The notes: generated from the letters alone by a model not told the origin. 64,000 bases of DNA from Hirundichthys speculiger (GCA_018398805.1 JAGFBZ010000708.1:1-64000); one strand, 5' to 3'; positions 43,455 to 57,074 are shown, counted from the stretch's first letter. Numbers and translations: made by a program.

Positions 43455-44355
43455 CAGTGGTTCTCAAGTGGTGGGTCATGACCCAAAAGTGGGTCGCAGA
43501 CCCGTTTTCAGTGGGTCGTGGGCCTTTGCCTGGGGAAGGAAATACTATTTAAAAAAAAAATGCGTGTCATTCATACTCCTAACAGTAGATGGCGATAATG
43601 TCCTGTAATGCGAGTTGACACCCGCCAGTTCACACCATAGAAAAAGACCTACAGCGTTTGTTTACATATGTTGAGCAGGTGAAACACAGATACAATGAAG
43701 AATATATGAGATATGGATTTTCTAATCTTGAAAACGAAGGTCAGTGAGTGGTTATTCAGCTAAAACTATATATTTAGAATTCTTTTTGAAACTACTGATC
43801 AGTGGTTGCACTGTTTTATTTCATGTTTGTACATAAAAGCACTGTTGAGTCTTAAAAATGGCTGTTACTGAAATGTTCTGATTGTTATGTCAGCCTTATG
43901 ATTAATGCTTAAATAAGTGACTAGATAGTTTTAATAGGAAATTGTTATATATTCAGGAAGTGGGTACTCAGTAAATGCTACATATTTGAGTTCTTTTTGA
44001 AATTACCGCTCAGTGGTTGCACGGTTTTATTTCATGTTTGCTCATGTTGAGTCTGTTAAAAAAGGCTGAAGTTCCTGAAGTGAAGTGGTTTGAATTTAAT
44101 TAAAATGCAACTTATTGAGCATCAAAGGGAATATTTCCCACTTGAAGTCATTTTGGTTTTTGCCGTTTTGGTTCACCGATAAACGTATTTTTTGTGTTGG
44201 CATTCTGTGATATTCTATTCTACTATCTCCGATTCAAACTGCAAGATCTTTTTATTCAATAAATTTGAGAAGTTGGAAATTTTCCTTGATTTGGGTCACG
44301 GCTTGTCATTAAGGGTAATGGTGGGTCCTGAAGCCAGACCAGTTGAGAACCACTG
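43455..44355. mobile_element. Second hAT MITE with CAGTGGTTCTCAA ends, opposite orientation
   Basis: It starts CAGTGGTTCTCAAGTGG and ends GTTGAGAACCACTG. The flanks TTCTAGAG and GACTAGAG share six of eight bases. The internal sequence is a reverse-complement relative of 38346-39064 (GGGTCGCAGACCC, AGTTGGAAATTTTCC). Confidence 0.85.
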
Positions 44356-44871
44356 GACTAGAGGGCTTGGTTTCTCCTCTACAGAGGGGTGTCAGCTGGG
44401 ACAGGAAGCAGAGAGAAGTAGTCAGATGAGTCCAGATGTGGAAGGACCACACTGCTGAAAACAGCAGCTAAAACACCAGAAACCAACACTGAATTGTGTC
44501 TGAAAATGACTTAATAGCAGTGAAATGATCTGTCCATGCAGCAGGATAGTTTACTGACAACTAATCTGGTTTCCAGGGTTTGAATTTCACATCAAATGAC
44601 TTAAGAACAAATTTGCTACAGCACAGGAACAAGAGACAGGTGCTGAACATGAACTCAACTATGGTGTTACATCGCTGCTAAAATACCGTTGGAGCGTATT
44701 CGTACAGTAACGAGCGTATCAGTCAATTACAGCAGTGCAGTTTGTTAGTCCAGAGAGAACAAAGCTGTAAAACAGCAGCCCTCAACCCAGCTGGACGCTC
44801 TCCTGAAGATTCAGCTCTCTGATTTTAGTGGATGTTTTTTATCAGTTGGGGCGGTAACCCTTCAAACTGAT
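44356..44871. other. No recognised feature
   Basis: Upstream flank of the NLR gene, about 1.2 kb or more from its start codon. No coding block or repeat was recognised. Confidence 0.35.
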
Positions 44872-45052
44872 GTTTTTCATCTCATTTCACGTGACTTTTC
44901 TTTACTCTTTTAAATGTAAAAGAGTAAAGAATTCTTTACCAGTCCACAAATACACTCCTCTCAAAACAGTCATAAAGAATTCAAAGTCTGCAACAAATGG
45001 GTACAAGTCATTAAAAGAGTAAAGAAAAGTCACGTGAAATGAGATGAAAAAC
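44872..45052. repeat. Long perfect inverted repeat, 41-bp arms, about 99-bp loop
   Basis: The left arm 44872-44912 (starting GTTTTTCATCTCATTTCACG) pairs with the right arm 45012-45052 with no mismatch. Each arm carries a TCACGTGA E-box palindrome. Confidence 0.93.
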
Positions 45053-45247
45053 TGTAAAAGAAGAGCAATATGAAATGAAAACAATGTGTGGAATGAAAAT
45101 CAAATGTAAATATAAATACAAGCAATGTTAAGTGAACAAAAAATATGCTACAAATATGCCCTTCAAATAAATACTCTTCACATATACCCCTTTGTGTTTT
45201 CATTTATGCTGTAATGAATGTTCACATTATGTCAACGTGGCTCTATG

Positions 45248-45415
45248 CACAGCTGCACTACTTCCTGAACTTCAGCCAGCTGCTTTGTTTCCTGTCTGCC
45301 ATTAATTAACAAACTGATTAATCCAGGTGTGTCTGACCTCACAGCAATGGTCAGACAATAATGGCACACAGGAAACAAAAGAGCTGGCTGAAATTCAGGA
45401 AGTAGTGCAGCTGTG
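45248..45415. repeat. Long imperfect inverted repeat, 57-bp arms
   Basis: The left arm 45248-45304 (CACAGCTGCACTACTTCCTG onward) pairs with 45359-45415 with few mismatches. The loop is 54 bp. No target duplication was identified. Confidence 0.85.
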
Positions 45416-45878
45416 ATTTTAGCTTTTCTGTACACCAAAAATGTAAGAGATACTGGAGCTTGGATGGGATGATGGGACTGCTCGCAGAGGTGTTAGGGTT
45501 AATTTCCCTTATTTTCAAATCCAAAACTTAACAGGTATGATAAAGGTAGCTGCCTACCTGTTATTGGTTAGGTGTTTGACCCAGAAGGGCAAACGTTTTT
45601 TTGACCGCTGTGGCGTTATGGTTTGTCGGATGATTAAATAGGATAAAGAAGTATTTTTAACTGCATCAGAAGAACATCGTTCCGGCTTTTGCTTTTCGAT
45701 CAACAAGAAATGTGAGTTAGCAAGCGCGTCAACCAGGCTACACAGGTCAAACATCTCAGTAGCTAAAAGCATTGGGCTTAACTCCTTTACTACCTAGTCT
45801 CTCAAACGATTTTTTTTTTTATTTATTTATTTATTTTTTGCTTCGCGCGCTGTCACTCATCGGATGTCACACACTAAC
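45416..45878. other. Flank of the 52-bp array, no gene recognised
   Basis: AT-rich with a T-rich run at about 45811-45839. No coding block was recognised. Confidence 0.4.
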
Positions 45879-48800
45879 CTCGCGACATCTACTACCTACA
45901 GCACCTGTAGTAGCTGCTGCTGTGGTAGTTATCGTGACATCTACCACCTACAGCACCTGTAGTAGCTGCTGCTGTGGTAGTTATCGTGACATCTTCCACC
46001 TGCAGTACCTGTAGTAGCTGCTGCTGTGGCAGTTATCGTGACATCTACCACCTACAGTACCTGTAGTAGCTGCTGCTGTGGCAGCTATCGTGACATCTTC
46101 CACCTACAGTACCTGTAGTAGCTGCTGCTGTGGCAGTTATCGTGACATCTACCACCTACAGTACCTGTAGTAGCTGCTGCTGTGGCAGCTATCGTGACAT
46201 CTTCCACCTACAGTACCTGTAGTAGCTGCTGCTGTGGCAGTTATCGTGACATCTACCACCTACAGCACCTGTAGTAGTTGCTGTGTGCTGCTGTGGCAGT
46301 TATCGTGACATCTTCCACCTACAGCACCTGTAGTAGCTGCTGCTGTGGCAGTTATCGTGACATCTACCACCTACAGCACCTGTAGTAGCTGCTGCTGTGG
46401 CAGCTATCGTGACATCTTCCACCTACAGTACCTGTAGTAGCTGCTATCGTGACATCTTCCACCTACAGCACCTGTAGTAGCTGCTGCTGTGGCAGTTATC
46501 GTGACATCTACCACCTACAGCACCTGTAGTAGCTGCTGCTGTGGCAGTTATCGTGACATCTACCACCTACAGCACCTGTAGTAGCTGCTGCTGTGGCAGT
46601 TATCGTGACATCTACCACCTACAGCACCTGTAGTAGCTGCTGCTGTGGCAGTTATCGTGACATCTACCACCTACAGCACCTGTAGTAGCTGCTGCTGTGG
46701 TAGTTATCGTGACATCTACCACCTACAGCACCTGTAGTAGCTGCTGCTGTGGCAGTTATCGTGACATCTACCACCTACAGCACCTGTAGTAGCTGCTGCT
46801 GTGGCAGTTATCGTGACATCTACCACCTACAGCACCTGTAGTAGCTGCTGCTGTGGCAGTTATCGTGACATCTACCACCTACAGCACCTGTAGTAGCTGC
46901 TGCTGTGGCAGTTATCGTGACATCTACCACCTACAGCACCTGTAGTAGCTGCTGCTGTGGCAGTTATCGAACATCTACCACCTACAGCACCTGTAGTAGC
47001 TGCTGCTGTGGCAGTTATCGTGACATCTACCACCTACAGTACCTGTAGTAGCTGCTGCTGTGTGCAGTTATCGTGACATCTAACCACCTACAGTACCTGT
47101 AGTAGCTGCTGCTGTGGCAGTTTATCGTGACATCTACCACCTACAGCACCTGTAGTAGCTGCTGCTGTGGCAGTTATCGTGACATCTACCACCTACAGTA
47201 CCTGTAGTAGCTGCTGCTGTGGCAGTTATCGTGACATCTACCACCTACAGTACCTGTAGTAGCTGCTGCTGTGGCAGTTATCGTGACATCTACCACCTAC
47301 AGCACCTGTAGTAGCTGCTGCTGTGGCAGTTATCGTGACATCTACCACCTACAGCACCTGTAGTAGCTGCTGTGGCAGTTATCGTGACATCTACCACCTA
47401 CAGTACCTGTAGTAGCTGCTGCTGTGGCAGTTACCGTGACATCTACCACCTACAGTACCTGTAGTAGCTGCTGCTGTGTGGTACAGTTATCGTGACATCT
47501 ACCACCTACAGCACCTGTAGTAGCTGCTGCTGTGGTAGTTATCGCGACATCTACCACCTACAGTACCTGTAGTAGCTGCTGCTGTGGCAGTTATCGTGAC
47601 ATCTACCACCTACAGCACCTGTAGTAGCTGCTGCTGTGGTAGTTATCGTGACATCTCTACCACCTACAGTACCTGTAGTAGCTGCTGCTGTGGCAGTTAT
47701 CGTGACATCTACCACCTACAGTACCTGTAGTAGCTGCTGCTGTGTGGCAGTTATCGTGACATCTTCCACCTACAGCACCTGTAGTAGCTGCTGCTGTGGC
47801 AGTTATCGTGACATCTACCACCTACAGCACCTGTAGTAGCTGCTGCTGTGGTAGTTATCGCGACATCTACCACCTACAGCACCTGTAGTAGCTGCTGCTG
47901 TGGTAGTTATCGTGACATCTACCACCTACAGCACCTGTAGTAGCTGCTGCTGTGGTAGTTATCGCGACATCTACCACCTACAGTACCTGTAGTAGCTGCT
48001 GCTGTGGCAGTTATCGTGACATCTACCACCTACAGCACCTGTAGTAGCTGCTGCTGTGGTAGTTATCGCGACATCTACCACCTACAGCACCTGTAGTAGC
48101 TGCTGCTGTGGCAGTTATCGTGACATCTACCACCTACAGCACCTGTAGTAGTAGCTGCTGCTGTGGTAGTTATCGTGACATCTACCACCTACAGCACTGT
48201 AGTAGCTGCTGCTGTGGCAGTTATCGTGACATCTACCACCTACAGTACCTGTAGTAGCTGCTGCTGTGGTAGTTATCGCGACATCTACCACCTACAGCAC
48301 CTGTAGTAGCTGCTGCTGTGGTAGTTATCGCGACATCTACCACCTACAGTACCTGTAGTAGCTGCTGTGCTGTGGTAGTTATCGTGACATCTACCACCTA
48401 CAGCACCTGTAGTAGCTGCTGCTGTGGCAGTTATCGTGACATCTACCACCTACAGCACCTGTAGTAGCTGCTGCTGTGGCAGTTATCGTGACATCTACCA
48501 CCTACAGTACCTGTAGTAGCTGCTGCTGTGGCAGTTATCGTGACATCTACCACCTACAGTACCTGTAGTAGCTGCTGCTGTGGCAGTTATCGTGACATCT
48601 ACCACCTACAGTACCTGTAGTAGCTGCTGCTGTGGCAGTTATCGTGACATCTACCACCTACAGTACCTGTAGTAGCTGCTGCTGTGGTAGTTATCGCGAC
48701 ATCTACCACCTACAGCACCTGTAGTAGCTGCTGCTGTGGTAGTTATCGCGACATCTACCACCTACAGCACCTGTAGTAGCTGCTGCTGTGGCAGTTATCG

Positions 48801-51800
48801 CGACATCTACCACCTACAGCACCTGTAGTAGCTGCTGCTGTGGCAGTTATCGTGACATCTACCACCTACAGTACCTGTAGTAGCTGCTGCTGTGGCAGTT
48901 ATCGTGACATCTACCACCTACAGCACCTGTAGTAGCTGCTGCTGTGGTAGTTATCGCGACATCTACCACCTACAGCACCTGTAGTAGCTGCTGCTGTGGT
49001 AGTTATCGCGACATCTACCACCTACAGCACCTGTAGTAGCTGCTGCTGTGGTAGTTATCGCGACATCTACCACCTACAGCACCTGTAGTAGCTGCTGCTG
49101 TGGCAGTTATCGTGACATCTACCACCTACAGCACCTGTAGTAGCTGCTGCTGTGGTAGTTATCGTGACATCTACCACCTACAGCACCTGTAGTAGCTGCT
49201 GCTGTGGCAGTTATCGTGACATCTACCACCTACAGTACCTGTAGTAGCTGCTGCTGTGGCAGTTATCGTGACATCTACCACCTACAGTACCTGTAGTAGC
49301 TGCTGCTGTGGCAGTTATCGTGACATCTACCACCACCTACAGTACCTGTAGTAGCTGCTGCTGTGGCAGTTATCGTGACATCTACCACCTACAGTACCTG
49401 TAGTAGCTGCTGCTGTGGCAGTTATCGTGACATCTACCACCTACAGTACCTGTAGTAGCTGCTGCTGTGGCAGTTATCGCGACATCTACCACCTACAGCA
49501 CCTGTAGTAGCTGCTGCTGTGGCAGTTATCGCGACATCTACCACCTACAGTACCTGTAGTAGCTGCTGCTGTGGCAGTTATCGTGACATCTACCACCTAC
49601 AGCACCTGTAGTAGCTGCTGCTGTGGCAGTTATCGTGACATCTACCACCTACAGCACCTGTAGTAGCTGCTGCTGTGGTAGTTATCGCGACATCTACCAC
49701 CTACAGCACCTGTAGTAGCTGCTGCTGTGGCAGTTATCGCGACATCTACCACCTACAGCACCTGTAGTAGCTGCTGCTGTGGCAGTTATCGTGACATCTA
49801 CCACCTACAGCACCTGTAGTAGCTGCTGCTGTGGCAGTTATCGTGACATCTACCACCTACAGTACCTGTAGTAGCTGCTGCTGTGGTAGTTATCGCGACA
49901 TCTACCACCTACAGTACCTGTAGTAGCTGCTGTGTAGTGTGCATCTACCACCTACAGCACCTGTAGTAGCTGCTGCTGTGGTAGTGCTGCTGTAGTTATC
50001 GCGACATCTACCACCTACAGCACCTGTAGTAGCTGCTGCTGTGGTAGTTATCGCGACATCTACCACCTACAGCACCTGTAGTAGCTGCTGCTGTGGTAGT
50101 TATCGTGACATCTACCACCTACAGCACCTGTAGTAGCTGCTGCTGTGGCAGTTATATCGTGACATCTTCCACCTACAGTACCTGTAGTAGCTGCTGTGGC
50201 AGTTATCGTGACATCTACCACCTACAGTACCTGTAGTAGCTGCTGCTGTGGCAGTTATCGTGACATCTACCACCTACAGTACCTGTAGTAGCTGCTGCTG
50301 TGGCAGTTATCGTGACATCTACCACCTACAGTACCTGTAGTAGCTGCTGCTGTGGTAGTTATCGTGACATCTACCACCTACAGTACCTGTAGTAGCTGCT
50401 GCTGTGGCAGTTATCGTGACATCTACCACCTACAGTACCTGTAGTAGCTGCTGCTGTGGTAGTTATCGCGACATCTACCACCTACAGTACCTGTAGTAGC
50501 TGCTGCTGTGGGTAGTTATCGTGACATCTACCACCTACAGTACCTGTAGTAGCTGCTGCTGCTGTGGCAGTTATCGTGACATCTACCACCTACAGCACCT
50601 GTAGTAGCTGCTGCTGTGGCAGTTATCGCGACATCTACCACCTACAGCACCTGTAGTAGCTGCTGCTGTGGCAGTTATCGTGACATCTACCACCTACAGC
50701 ACCTGTAGTAGCTGCTGCTGTGGCAGTTATCGTGACATCTACCACCTACAGTACCTGTGTAGTAGCTACTGCCTGTGGCAGTTATCGTGACATCTACCAC
50801 CTACAGTACCTGTAGTAGCTGCTGCTGTGGCAGCTATCGTGACATCTTCCACCTACAGTACCTGTAGTAGCTGCTGCTGTGGTAGTTATCGTGACATCTA
50901 CCACCTACAGTACCTGTAGTAGCTGCTGCTGTGGCAGTTATCGTGACATCTACCACCTACAGTACCTGTAGTAGCTGCTGCTGTGGTAGTTATCGCGACA
51001 TCTACCACCTACAGCACCTGTAGTAGCTGCTGCTGTGGCAGTTATCGTGACATCTACCACCTACAGTACCTGTAGTAGCTGCTGCTGTGGTAGTTATCGC
51101 GACATCTACCACCTACAGCACCTGTAGTAGCTGCTGCTGTGGCAGTTATCGTGACATCTACCACCTACAGTACCTGTAGTAGCTGCTGCTGTGGCAGTTA
51201 TCGTGACATCTACCACCTACAGTACCTGTAGTAGCTGCTGCTGTGGCAGTTATCGTGACATCTACCACCTACAGTACCTGTAGGTGGCAGTTATCGTGAC
51301 ATCTACCACCTACAGTACCTGTAGTAGCTGCTGCTGTGGCAGTTATCGTGACATCTACCACCTACAGCACCTGTAGTAGCTGCTGCTGTGGCAGTTATCG
51401 TGACATCTACCACCTACAGTACCTGTAGTAGCTGCTGCTGTGGCAGTTATCGTGACATCTACCACCTACAGCACCTGTAGTAGCTGCTGCTGTGGCAGTT
51501 ATCGTGACATCTACCACCTACAGCACCTGTAGTAGCTGCTGCTGTGGCAGTTATCGTGACATCTACCACCTACAGCACCTGTAGTAGCTGCTGCTGCTGT
51601 GGCAGTTATCGTGACATCTACCACCTACAGTACCTGTAGTAGCTGCTGCTGCTGTGGCAGTTATCGTGACATCTACCACCTACAGTACCTGTAGTAGCTG
51701 CTGCTGTGCAGTTATCGTGACATCTACCACCTACAGTACCTGTAGTAGTAGCTGCTGCTGTGGCAGTTATCGTGACATCTACCACCTACAGTACCTGTAG

Positions 51801-54800
51801 TAGCTGCTGCTGTGGCAGTTATCGTGACATCTACCACCTACAGCACTGTAGTAGCTGCTGCGTGGCAGTTAGTATCGTGACATCTACCACCTACAGCACC
51901 TGTAGTAGCTGCTGCTGTGGCAGTTATCGCGACATCTACCACCTACAGCACCTGTAGTAGCTGCTGCTGTGGCAGTTATCGTGACATCTACCACCTACAG
52001 CACCTGTAGTAGCTGCTGCTGTGGCAGTTATCGTGACATCTACCACCTACAGTACCTGTAGTAGCTGCTGCTGTGGCAGTTATCGTGACATCTACCACCT
52101 ACAGTACCTGTAGTAGCTGCTGCTGTGGCAGTTATCGTGACATCTACCACCTACAGCACCTGTAGTAGCTGCTGCTGTGGTAGTTATCGTGACATCTACC
52201 ACCTACAGTACCTGTAGTAGCTGCTGCTGTGGCAGTTATCGTGACATCTACCACCTACAGCACCTGTAGTAGCTGCTGCTGTGGTAGTTATCGTGACATC
52301 TACCACCTACAGCACCTGTAGTAGCTGCTGCTGTGGCAGTTATCGTGACATCTACCACCTACAGTACCTGTAGTAGCTGCTGCTGTGGCAGTTATCGTGA
52401 CATCTACCACCTACAGCACCTGTAGTAGCTGCTGCTGTGGCAGTTATCGCGACATCTACCACCTACAGCACCTGTAGTAGCTGCTGCTGTGGCAGTTATC
52501 GTGACATCTACCACCTACAGTACCTGTAGTAGCTGCTGCTGTGGTATTATCGCGACATCTACCACCTACAGTACCTGTAGTAGCTGCTGCTGTGGCAGTT
52601 ATCACATCTACCACCTACAGTACCTGTAGTAGCTGCTGCTGTGGCAGTTATCGTGACATCTACCACCTACAGCACCTGTAGTAGCTGCTGCTGTGGTAGT
52701 TATCGCGACATCTACCACCTACAGTACCTGTAGTAGCTGCTGCTGTGGTAGTTATCGTGACATCTACCACCTACAGCACCTGTAGTAGCTGCTGCTGTGG
52801 TAGTTATCGTGACATCCCACCTACAGTACCTGTAGTAGCTGCTGCTGTGGTAGTTATCGCGACATCTACCACCTACAGTACCTGTAGTAGCTGCTGCTGT
52901 GGCAGTTATCGTGACATCTACCACCTACAGTACCTGTAGTAGCTGCTGCTGTGGTAGTTATCGTGACATCTAACCACCTACAGTACCTGTAGTAGCTGCT
53001 GCTGTGGTAGTTATCGTGACATCTACCACCTACAGTACACCTGTAGTAGCTGCTGCTGTGGTAGTTATCGTGACATCTACCACCTACCCTGTACAGTACT
53101 GTGTAGTAGCTGCTGCTGTGGCAGTTATCGTGACATCTACCACCTACAGTACCTGTAGTAGCTGCTGCTGTGGTAGTTATCGCGACATCTACCACCTACA
53201 GCACCTGTAGTAGCTGCTGCTGTGGCAGTTATCGTGACATCTACCACCTACAGCACCTGTAGTAGCTGCTGCTGTGGTAGTTATCGCGACATCTACCACC
53301 TACAGCACCTGTAGTAGCTGCTGCTGTGGCAGTTATCGTGACATCTACCACCTACAGCAGTAGCTGTCTACCACCTACAGCACCTGCAGTAGCTGCTGCT
53401 GTGGTAGTTATCGTGACATCTACCAACCTACAGTGTAGTAGCTGCTGCTGTGGTAGTTATCGCGACATCTACCACCTACAGTACCTGTAGTAGCTGCTGC
53501 TGTGGCAGTTATCGTGACATCTACCACCTACAGTACCTGTAGTAGCTGCTGCTGTGTGGTAGTTATCGCGACATCTACCACCTACAGCACCTGTAGTAGC
53601 TGCTGTGTGGCAGTTATCGTGACATCTACGTACCACCTACAGCACCTGTAGTAGCTGCTGCTGTGGTAGTTATCGCGACATCTACCCACCTACAGTACCT
53701 GTAGTAGCTGCTGCTGTGGTAGTTATCGTGACATCTACCACCTACAGTACCTGTTAGTTATCGCTGCCTGTGTAGTCTGTAGTACCACCACCTACAGCAC
53801 CTGTAGTAGCTGCTGCTGTGGTAGTTATCGCGACATCTACCACCTACAGCCTGTAGTAGCTGCTGCTGTGGTAGTTATCGCGACATCTACCACCTACAGT
53901 ACCTGTAGTAGTAGTTATCGTGACATCTACCACCTACAGTACCTGTGCTGTACCATCCACATCTAACCTACAGTACCTAGTAGCTGCTGCTGTGGCAGTT
54001 ATCGCGACATCTACCACCTACAGCACCTGTAGTAGCTGCTGCTGAGTTATCGTGACATCTACCACATACAGTACCTGTATATGCTGCTGGGCGTGGCAGT
54101 TATACATCTACCACTACCACCTAGCACCTGTAGTAGCTGCTGCTGTGGAGTTATCTCTACCACACAGACCTGTAGTAGCTGCTGTGGTAGTTATCGTGAC
54201 ATCTACCACCTACAGCACCTGTAGTAGCTGCTGCTGCAGTAGTATCTGTGACATCTACCACCTACAGCACCTGTAGTAGCTGCTGCTGTGGTAGTTATCG
54301 CGACATCTACCACCTACAGCACCTGTAGTAGCTGCTGCTGTGGCAGTTATCGTGACATCTACACAGTAGCTGTAGTAGCTGCTGCTGTGGTAGTTATCGT
54401 GACATCTACCACCTACAGCACCTGTAGTAGCTGCTGCTGTGGTAGTTATCGTGACATCTACCACCTACAGTACCTGTAGTAGCTGCTGCTGTGGCAGTTA
54501 TCGTGACATCTACCACCTACAGACAGTACTGTAGTAGCCTGTAGTAGCTGCTGTGGTAGTTATCGCGACAACCTGTAGTAGCTGCTGCTGGGCAGTTATC
54601 CTACCACCTACAGCACCTGTAGTAGCTGCTGCTGTGGTAGTTATCGCGACATCTACCACCTACAGCAGTACCTGGTAGTTAGCTGCTACCACCTACAGTG
54701 TAGAGCTGCGCTGTGGCAGTTGTGACATCTACCACCTACAGCACCTGTAGTAGCTGCTGCTGTGGTAGTTATCGCGACATCTACCACCTACAGCACCTGT

Positions 54801-56215
54801 AGTAGCTGCTCCCTACCACCTACAGCGCAGTGCTGCTGCGTGGTAGTTATCGTGACATCTACCACCTACAGCACCTGTAGTAGCTGCTGCTGTGGTAGTT
54901 ATCGCGACATCTACCACGTTAGCGACATCTACCACCTACAGTGTAGTAGCTGCTGCTGTGGCAGTTATCGTGACATCTACCACCTACAGTACCTGTAGTA
55001 GCTGCTGCTGTGGTAGTTATCGTGACATCTACCACCTACAGCACCTGTAGTAGCTGCTGCTGTGGCAGTTATCGTGACATCTACCACAGTACAGTACCTG
55101 CTAGTAGGTGAGTACTAGTTATCGCGACATCTACCACCTACAGTACCTGTAGTAGCTGCTGCTGTGGTAGTTATCGCGACATCTACCACCTACAGCACCT
55201 GTAGTAGCTGCTGCTGTGGTAGTTATCGCGACATCTACCACCTACAGCACCTAGTAGCTGAGGCTGTGGTTAGTACTCAGTCCCCACCAGTACCTGTAGT
55301 AGCTGCTGCTGTGGTAGTTATCGTGACATCTACCACCTACAGTACCTGTAGTAGCTGCTTGTGGTAGTTATCGCGACATCTACCACCTACAGCACCTGTA
55401 GTAGCTGCTGCTGTGGCAGTTATCGTGACATATCCCACTACAGTACCTGTAGTAGCTGCTGCTGTGGTAGTTATCGCGCCACCTACAGACCGGTAGTGGC
55501 TGGTATCGTGACATCTACCACCTACAGTACCTGTAGTAGCTGCTGCTGTGGTAGTATCGCGACATCTACCACCTACAGTACTTGTAGTAGCTGAGCTGTG
55601 GTAGTTATCGTGACATCTACACCTACAGTACCTGTAGTAGCTGCTGCTGTGGTAGTTACATCTACCACCTACAGCACCTGTAGCAGTCTACCACTACAGC
55701 ACCTGTAGTAGCTGCTGCTGTGGTAGTTATCGTGACATCTACCACCTACAGCACCTGTAGTAGCTGCTGCTGTGGTAGTTATCGCGACATCTACCACCTA
55801 CAGCACCTGTAGTAGCTGCTGCTGTGGCAGTTATCGTGACACTCTACCACCTACAGTACAGTGTACTGTAGTAGTAGCGACATGCTGCTGTGGCTGTATC
55901 GTGACATCTACCACCTACAGCACCTGCAGTAGCTGCGCTGTGGTAGTTATCGCGACATCTACCACCTACAGCACTGCTGTAGTAGCTGCTTGTAGTTTAT
56001 CGCGACATCTACCACCTACAGCACCTGTAGTAGCTGCTGCTGTGGCAGTTATCGACATCTACCACCTACAGTACCTGTAGTAGCTGCTGCTGTGGTAGTT
56101 ATCGCGACATCACAACCACCTAGTTAACATCTTAGTACTGGTTGCTGTGGTAGTTATCGCGACATCTACCACAGCAGCAGCACCTGTAGTCGCTGCTGCT
56201 GTGGTAGTTATCGCG
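45879..56215. repeat. 10.3-kb minisatellite with a 52-bp unit (about 200 copies)
   Basis: The unit contains GTTATCGTGACATCTACCAC, then CTACAGCACCTGTAGTAGC, then TGCTGCTGTGG. Four variable sites recur: CAC/TAC in the middle, GGCAG/GGTAG, TCGTGAC/TCGCGAC and TCTACC/TCTTCC. The TCTTCC variant is concentrated near the left end. Each unit holds a 15-bp palindrome (CTACAG, 3 nt, CTGTAG). Units are regular up to about 53.0 kb; indels, truncated units and rearranged pieces become frequent from 53.0 to 56.2 kb. The unit length is not a multiple of three, and no protein is proposed. Confidence 0.97.
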
Positions 56216-56572
56216 AGACAAGTGACAGATCTCAGATTGGGAATGTTTTTTTTTTTTTTTTTTTTACTCCGCTCGATGTGGTATTATTATTTTTTAATAA
56301 CGCAGGTTAAAATACAGGAGATTTACGGGAGGACGGCGGGAAAGAAGAGTAAAATACGGGACTTTCCTGGCCAAAACGGGATACTTGACAGGTATGGTCA
56401 GAATCTGAATCAGCAGCAGAAGAAGAAGAAGAATGAGGACAAACTCTCACCTGGTTTCCTCTGCTGCTCCGTGGACTGGAACACTGGACCAGTCTGAAGA
56501 CTTTGGACACTTTCAGGACTTGTTTACTGTGTTCAGATCCTCCAAGCGTACCTGACAGCAGGCAAGATGGCC
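56216..56572. other. Array flank, no gene recognised
   Basis: Contains a T-run at about 56248-56265 and AAGAAGAAGAAG. No coding signal was seen. Confidence 0.4.
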
Positions 56573-56602
56573 GACAAGGGCGCCGGAAATCACGTGACGT
56601 CT
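56573..56602. promoter_or_regulatory. Promoter-like motif cluster
   Basis: Within 30 bases: AAGATGGCCG (YY1-like), CCGGAAAT (ETS-like) and TCACGTGACGTC (E-box overlapping a CRE-like TGACGT). This combination is common at TATA-less vertebrate promoters. No first exon could be assigned on either strand, so function is only inferred. Confidence 0.35.
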
Positions 56603-56962
56603 GAGAGGCGGAGAGACAGAGACAAGCGGTTTCCCGTTCCAGCAGAGTGAACTGAGAGAAAATGTTCTAAAGACGACGAGTTTATTTGTAGAGAACATTT
56701 CAGACACAAAGACGACTGAAAACAGTTCTACAGCAGAATTAACATCAATCAATTTACAAAAACTGTACATAAAATTAATGAAAGAACCACAAAAATAGAT
56801 GTAGAGCTTAAATGAGTAAAAACAGAGCAGTAATAGATGAAGCATGAAATGAAATGGAACTAAAGCTGAAGAGGAAAACAGCAGAGTTTTAGAGGAACTT
56901 TAAAAGTGTCCAGAGTTGGAGCACATTTAGCATCAACAGGAGGTTTCTTCATGTGTTTCAGC

Positions 56963-57074
56963 TAGGGTTGCCAACCGTCCCTTGAAAAACGGAACCCTCC
57001 CCTATTTATAGACTTGTACTTTAGTTTATAAATAGGGGAGGGTTCCGTTTTTCAAGGGACGGTTGGCAACCCTA
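56963..57074. mobile_element. Palindromic hAT-type MITE (112 bp)
   Basis: TAGGGTTGCCAACCGTCCC at the left and its complement at the right begin arms of about 48 bp with almost perfect pairing; the loop is about 15 bp. Exact GTTTCAGC flanks lie at 56955-56962 and 57075-57082. The element is essentially two inverted ends joined. Confidence 0.92.

Noticed and set aside
52712..55594. Small ORFs rich in VVIVTSTTYSTCSSCC or MVDVTITTTAAATT
   Set aside because: They are translations of the 52-bp array, opened by indels in the degraded part.
45879..56215. CRISPR array
   Set aside because: The unit is continuous 52-bp tandem DNA with no unique spacers, and the window is vertebrate.
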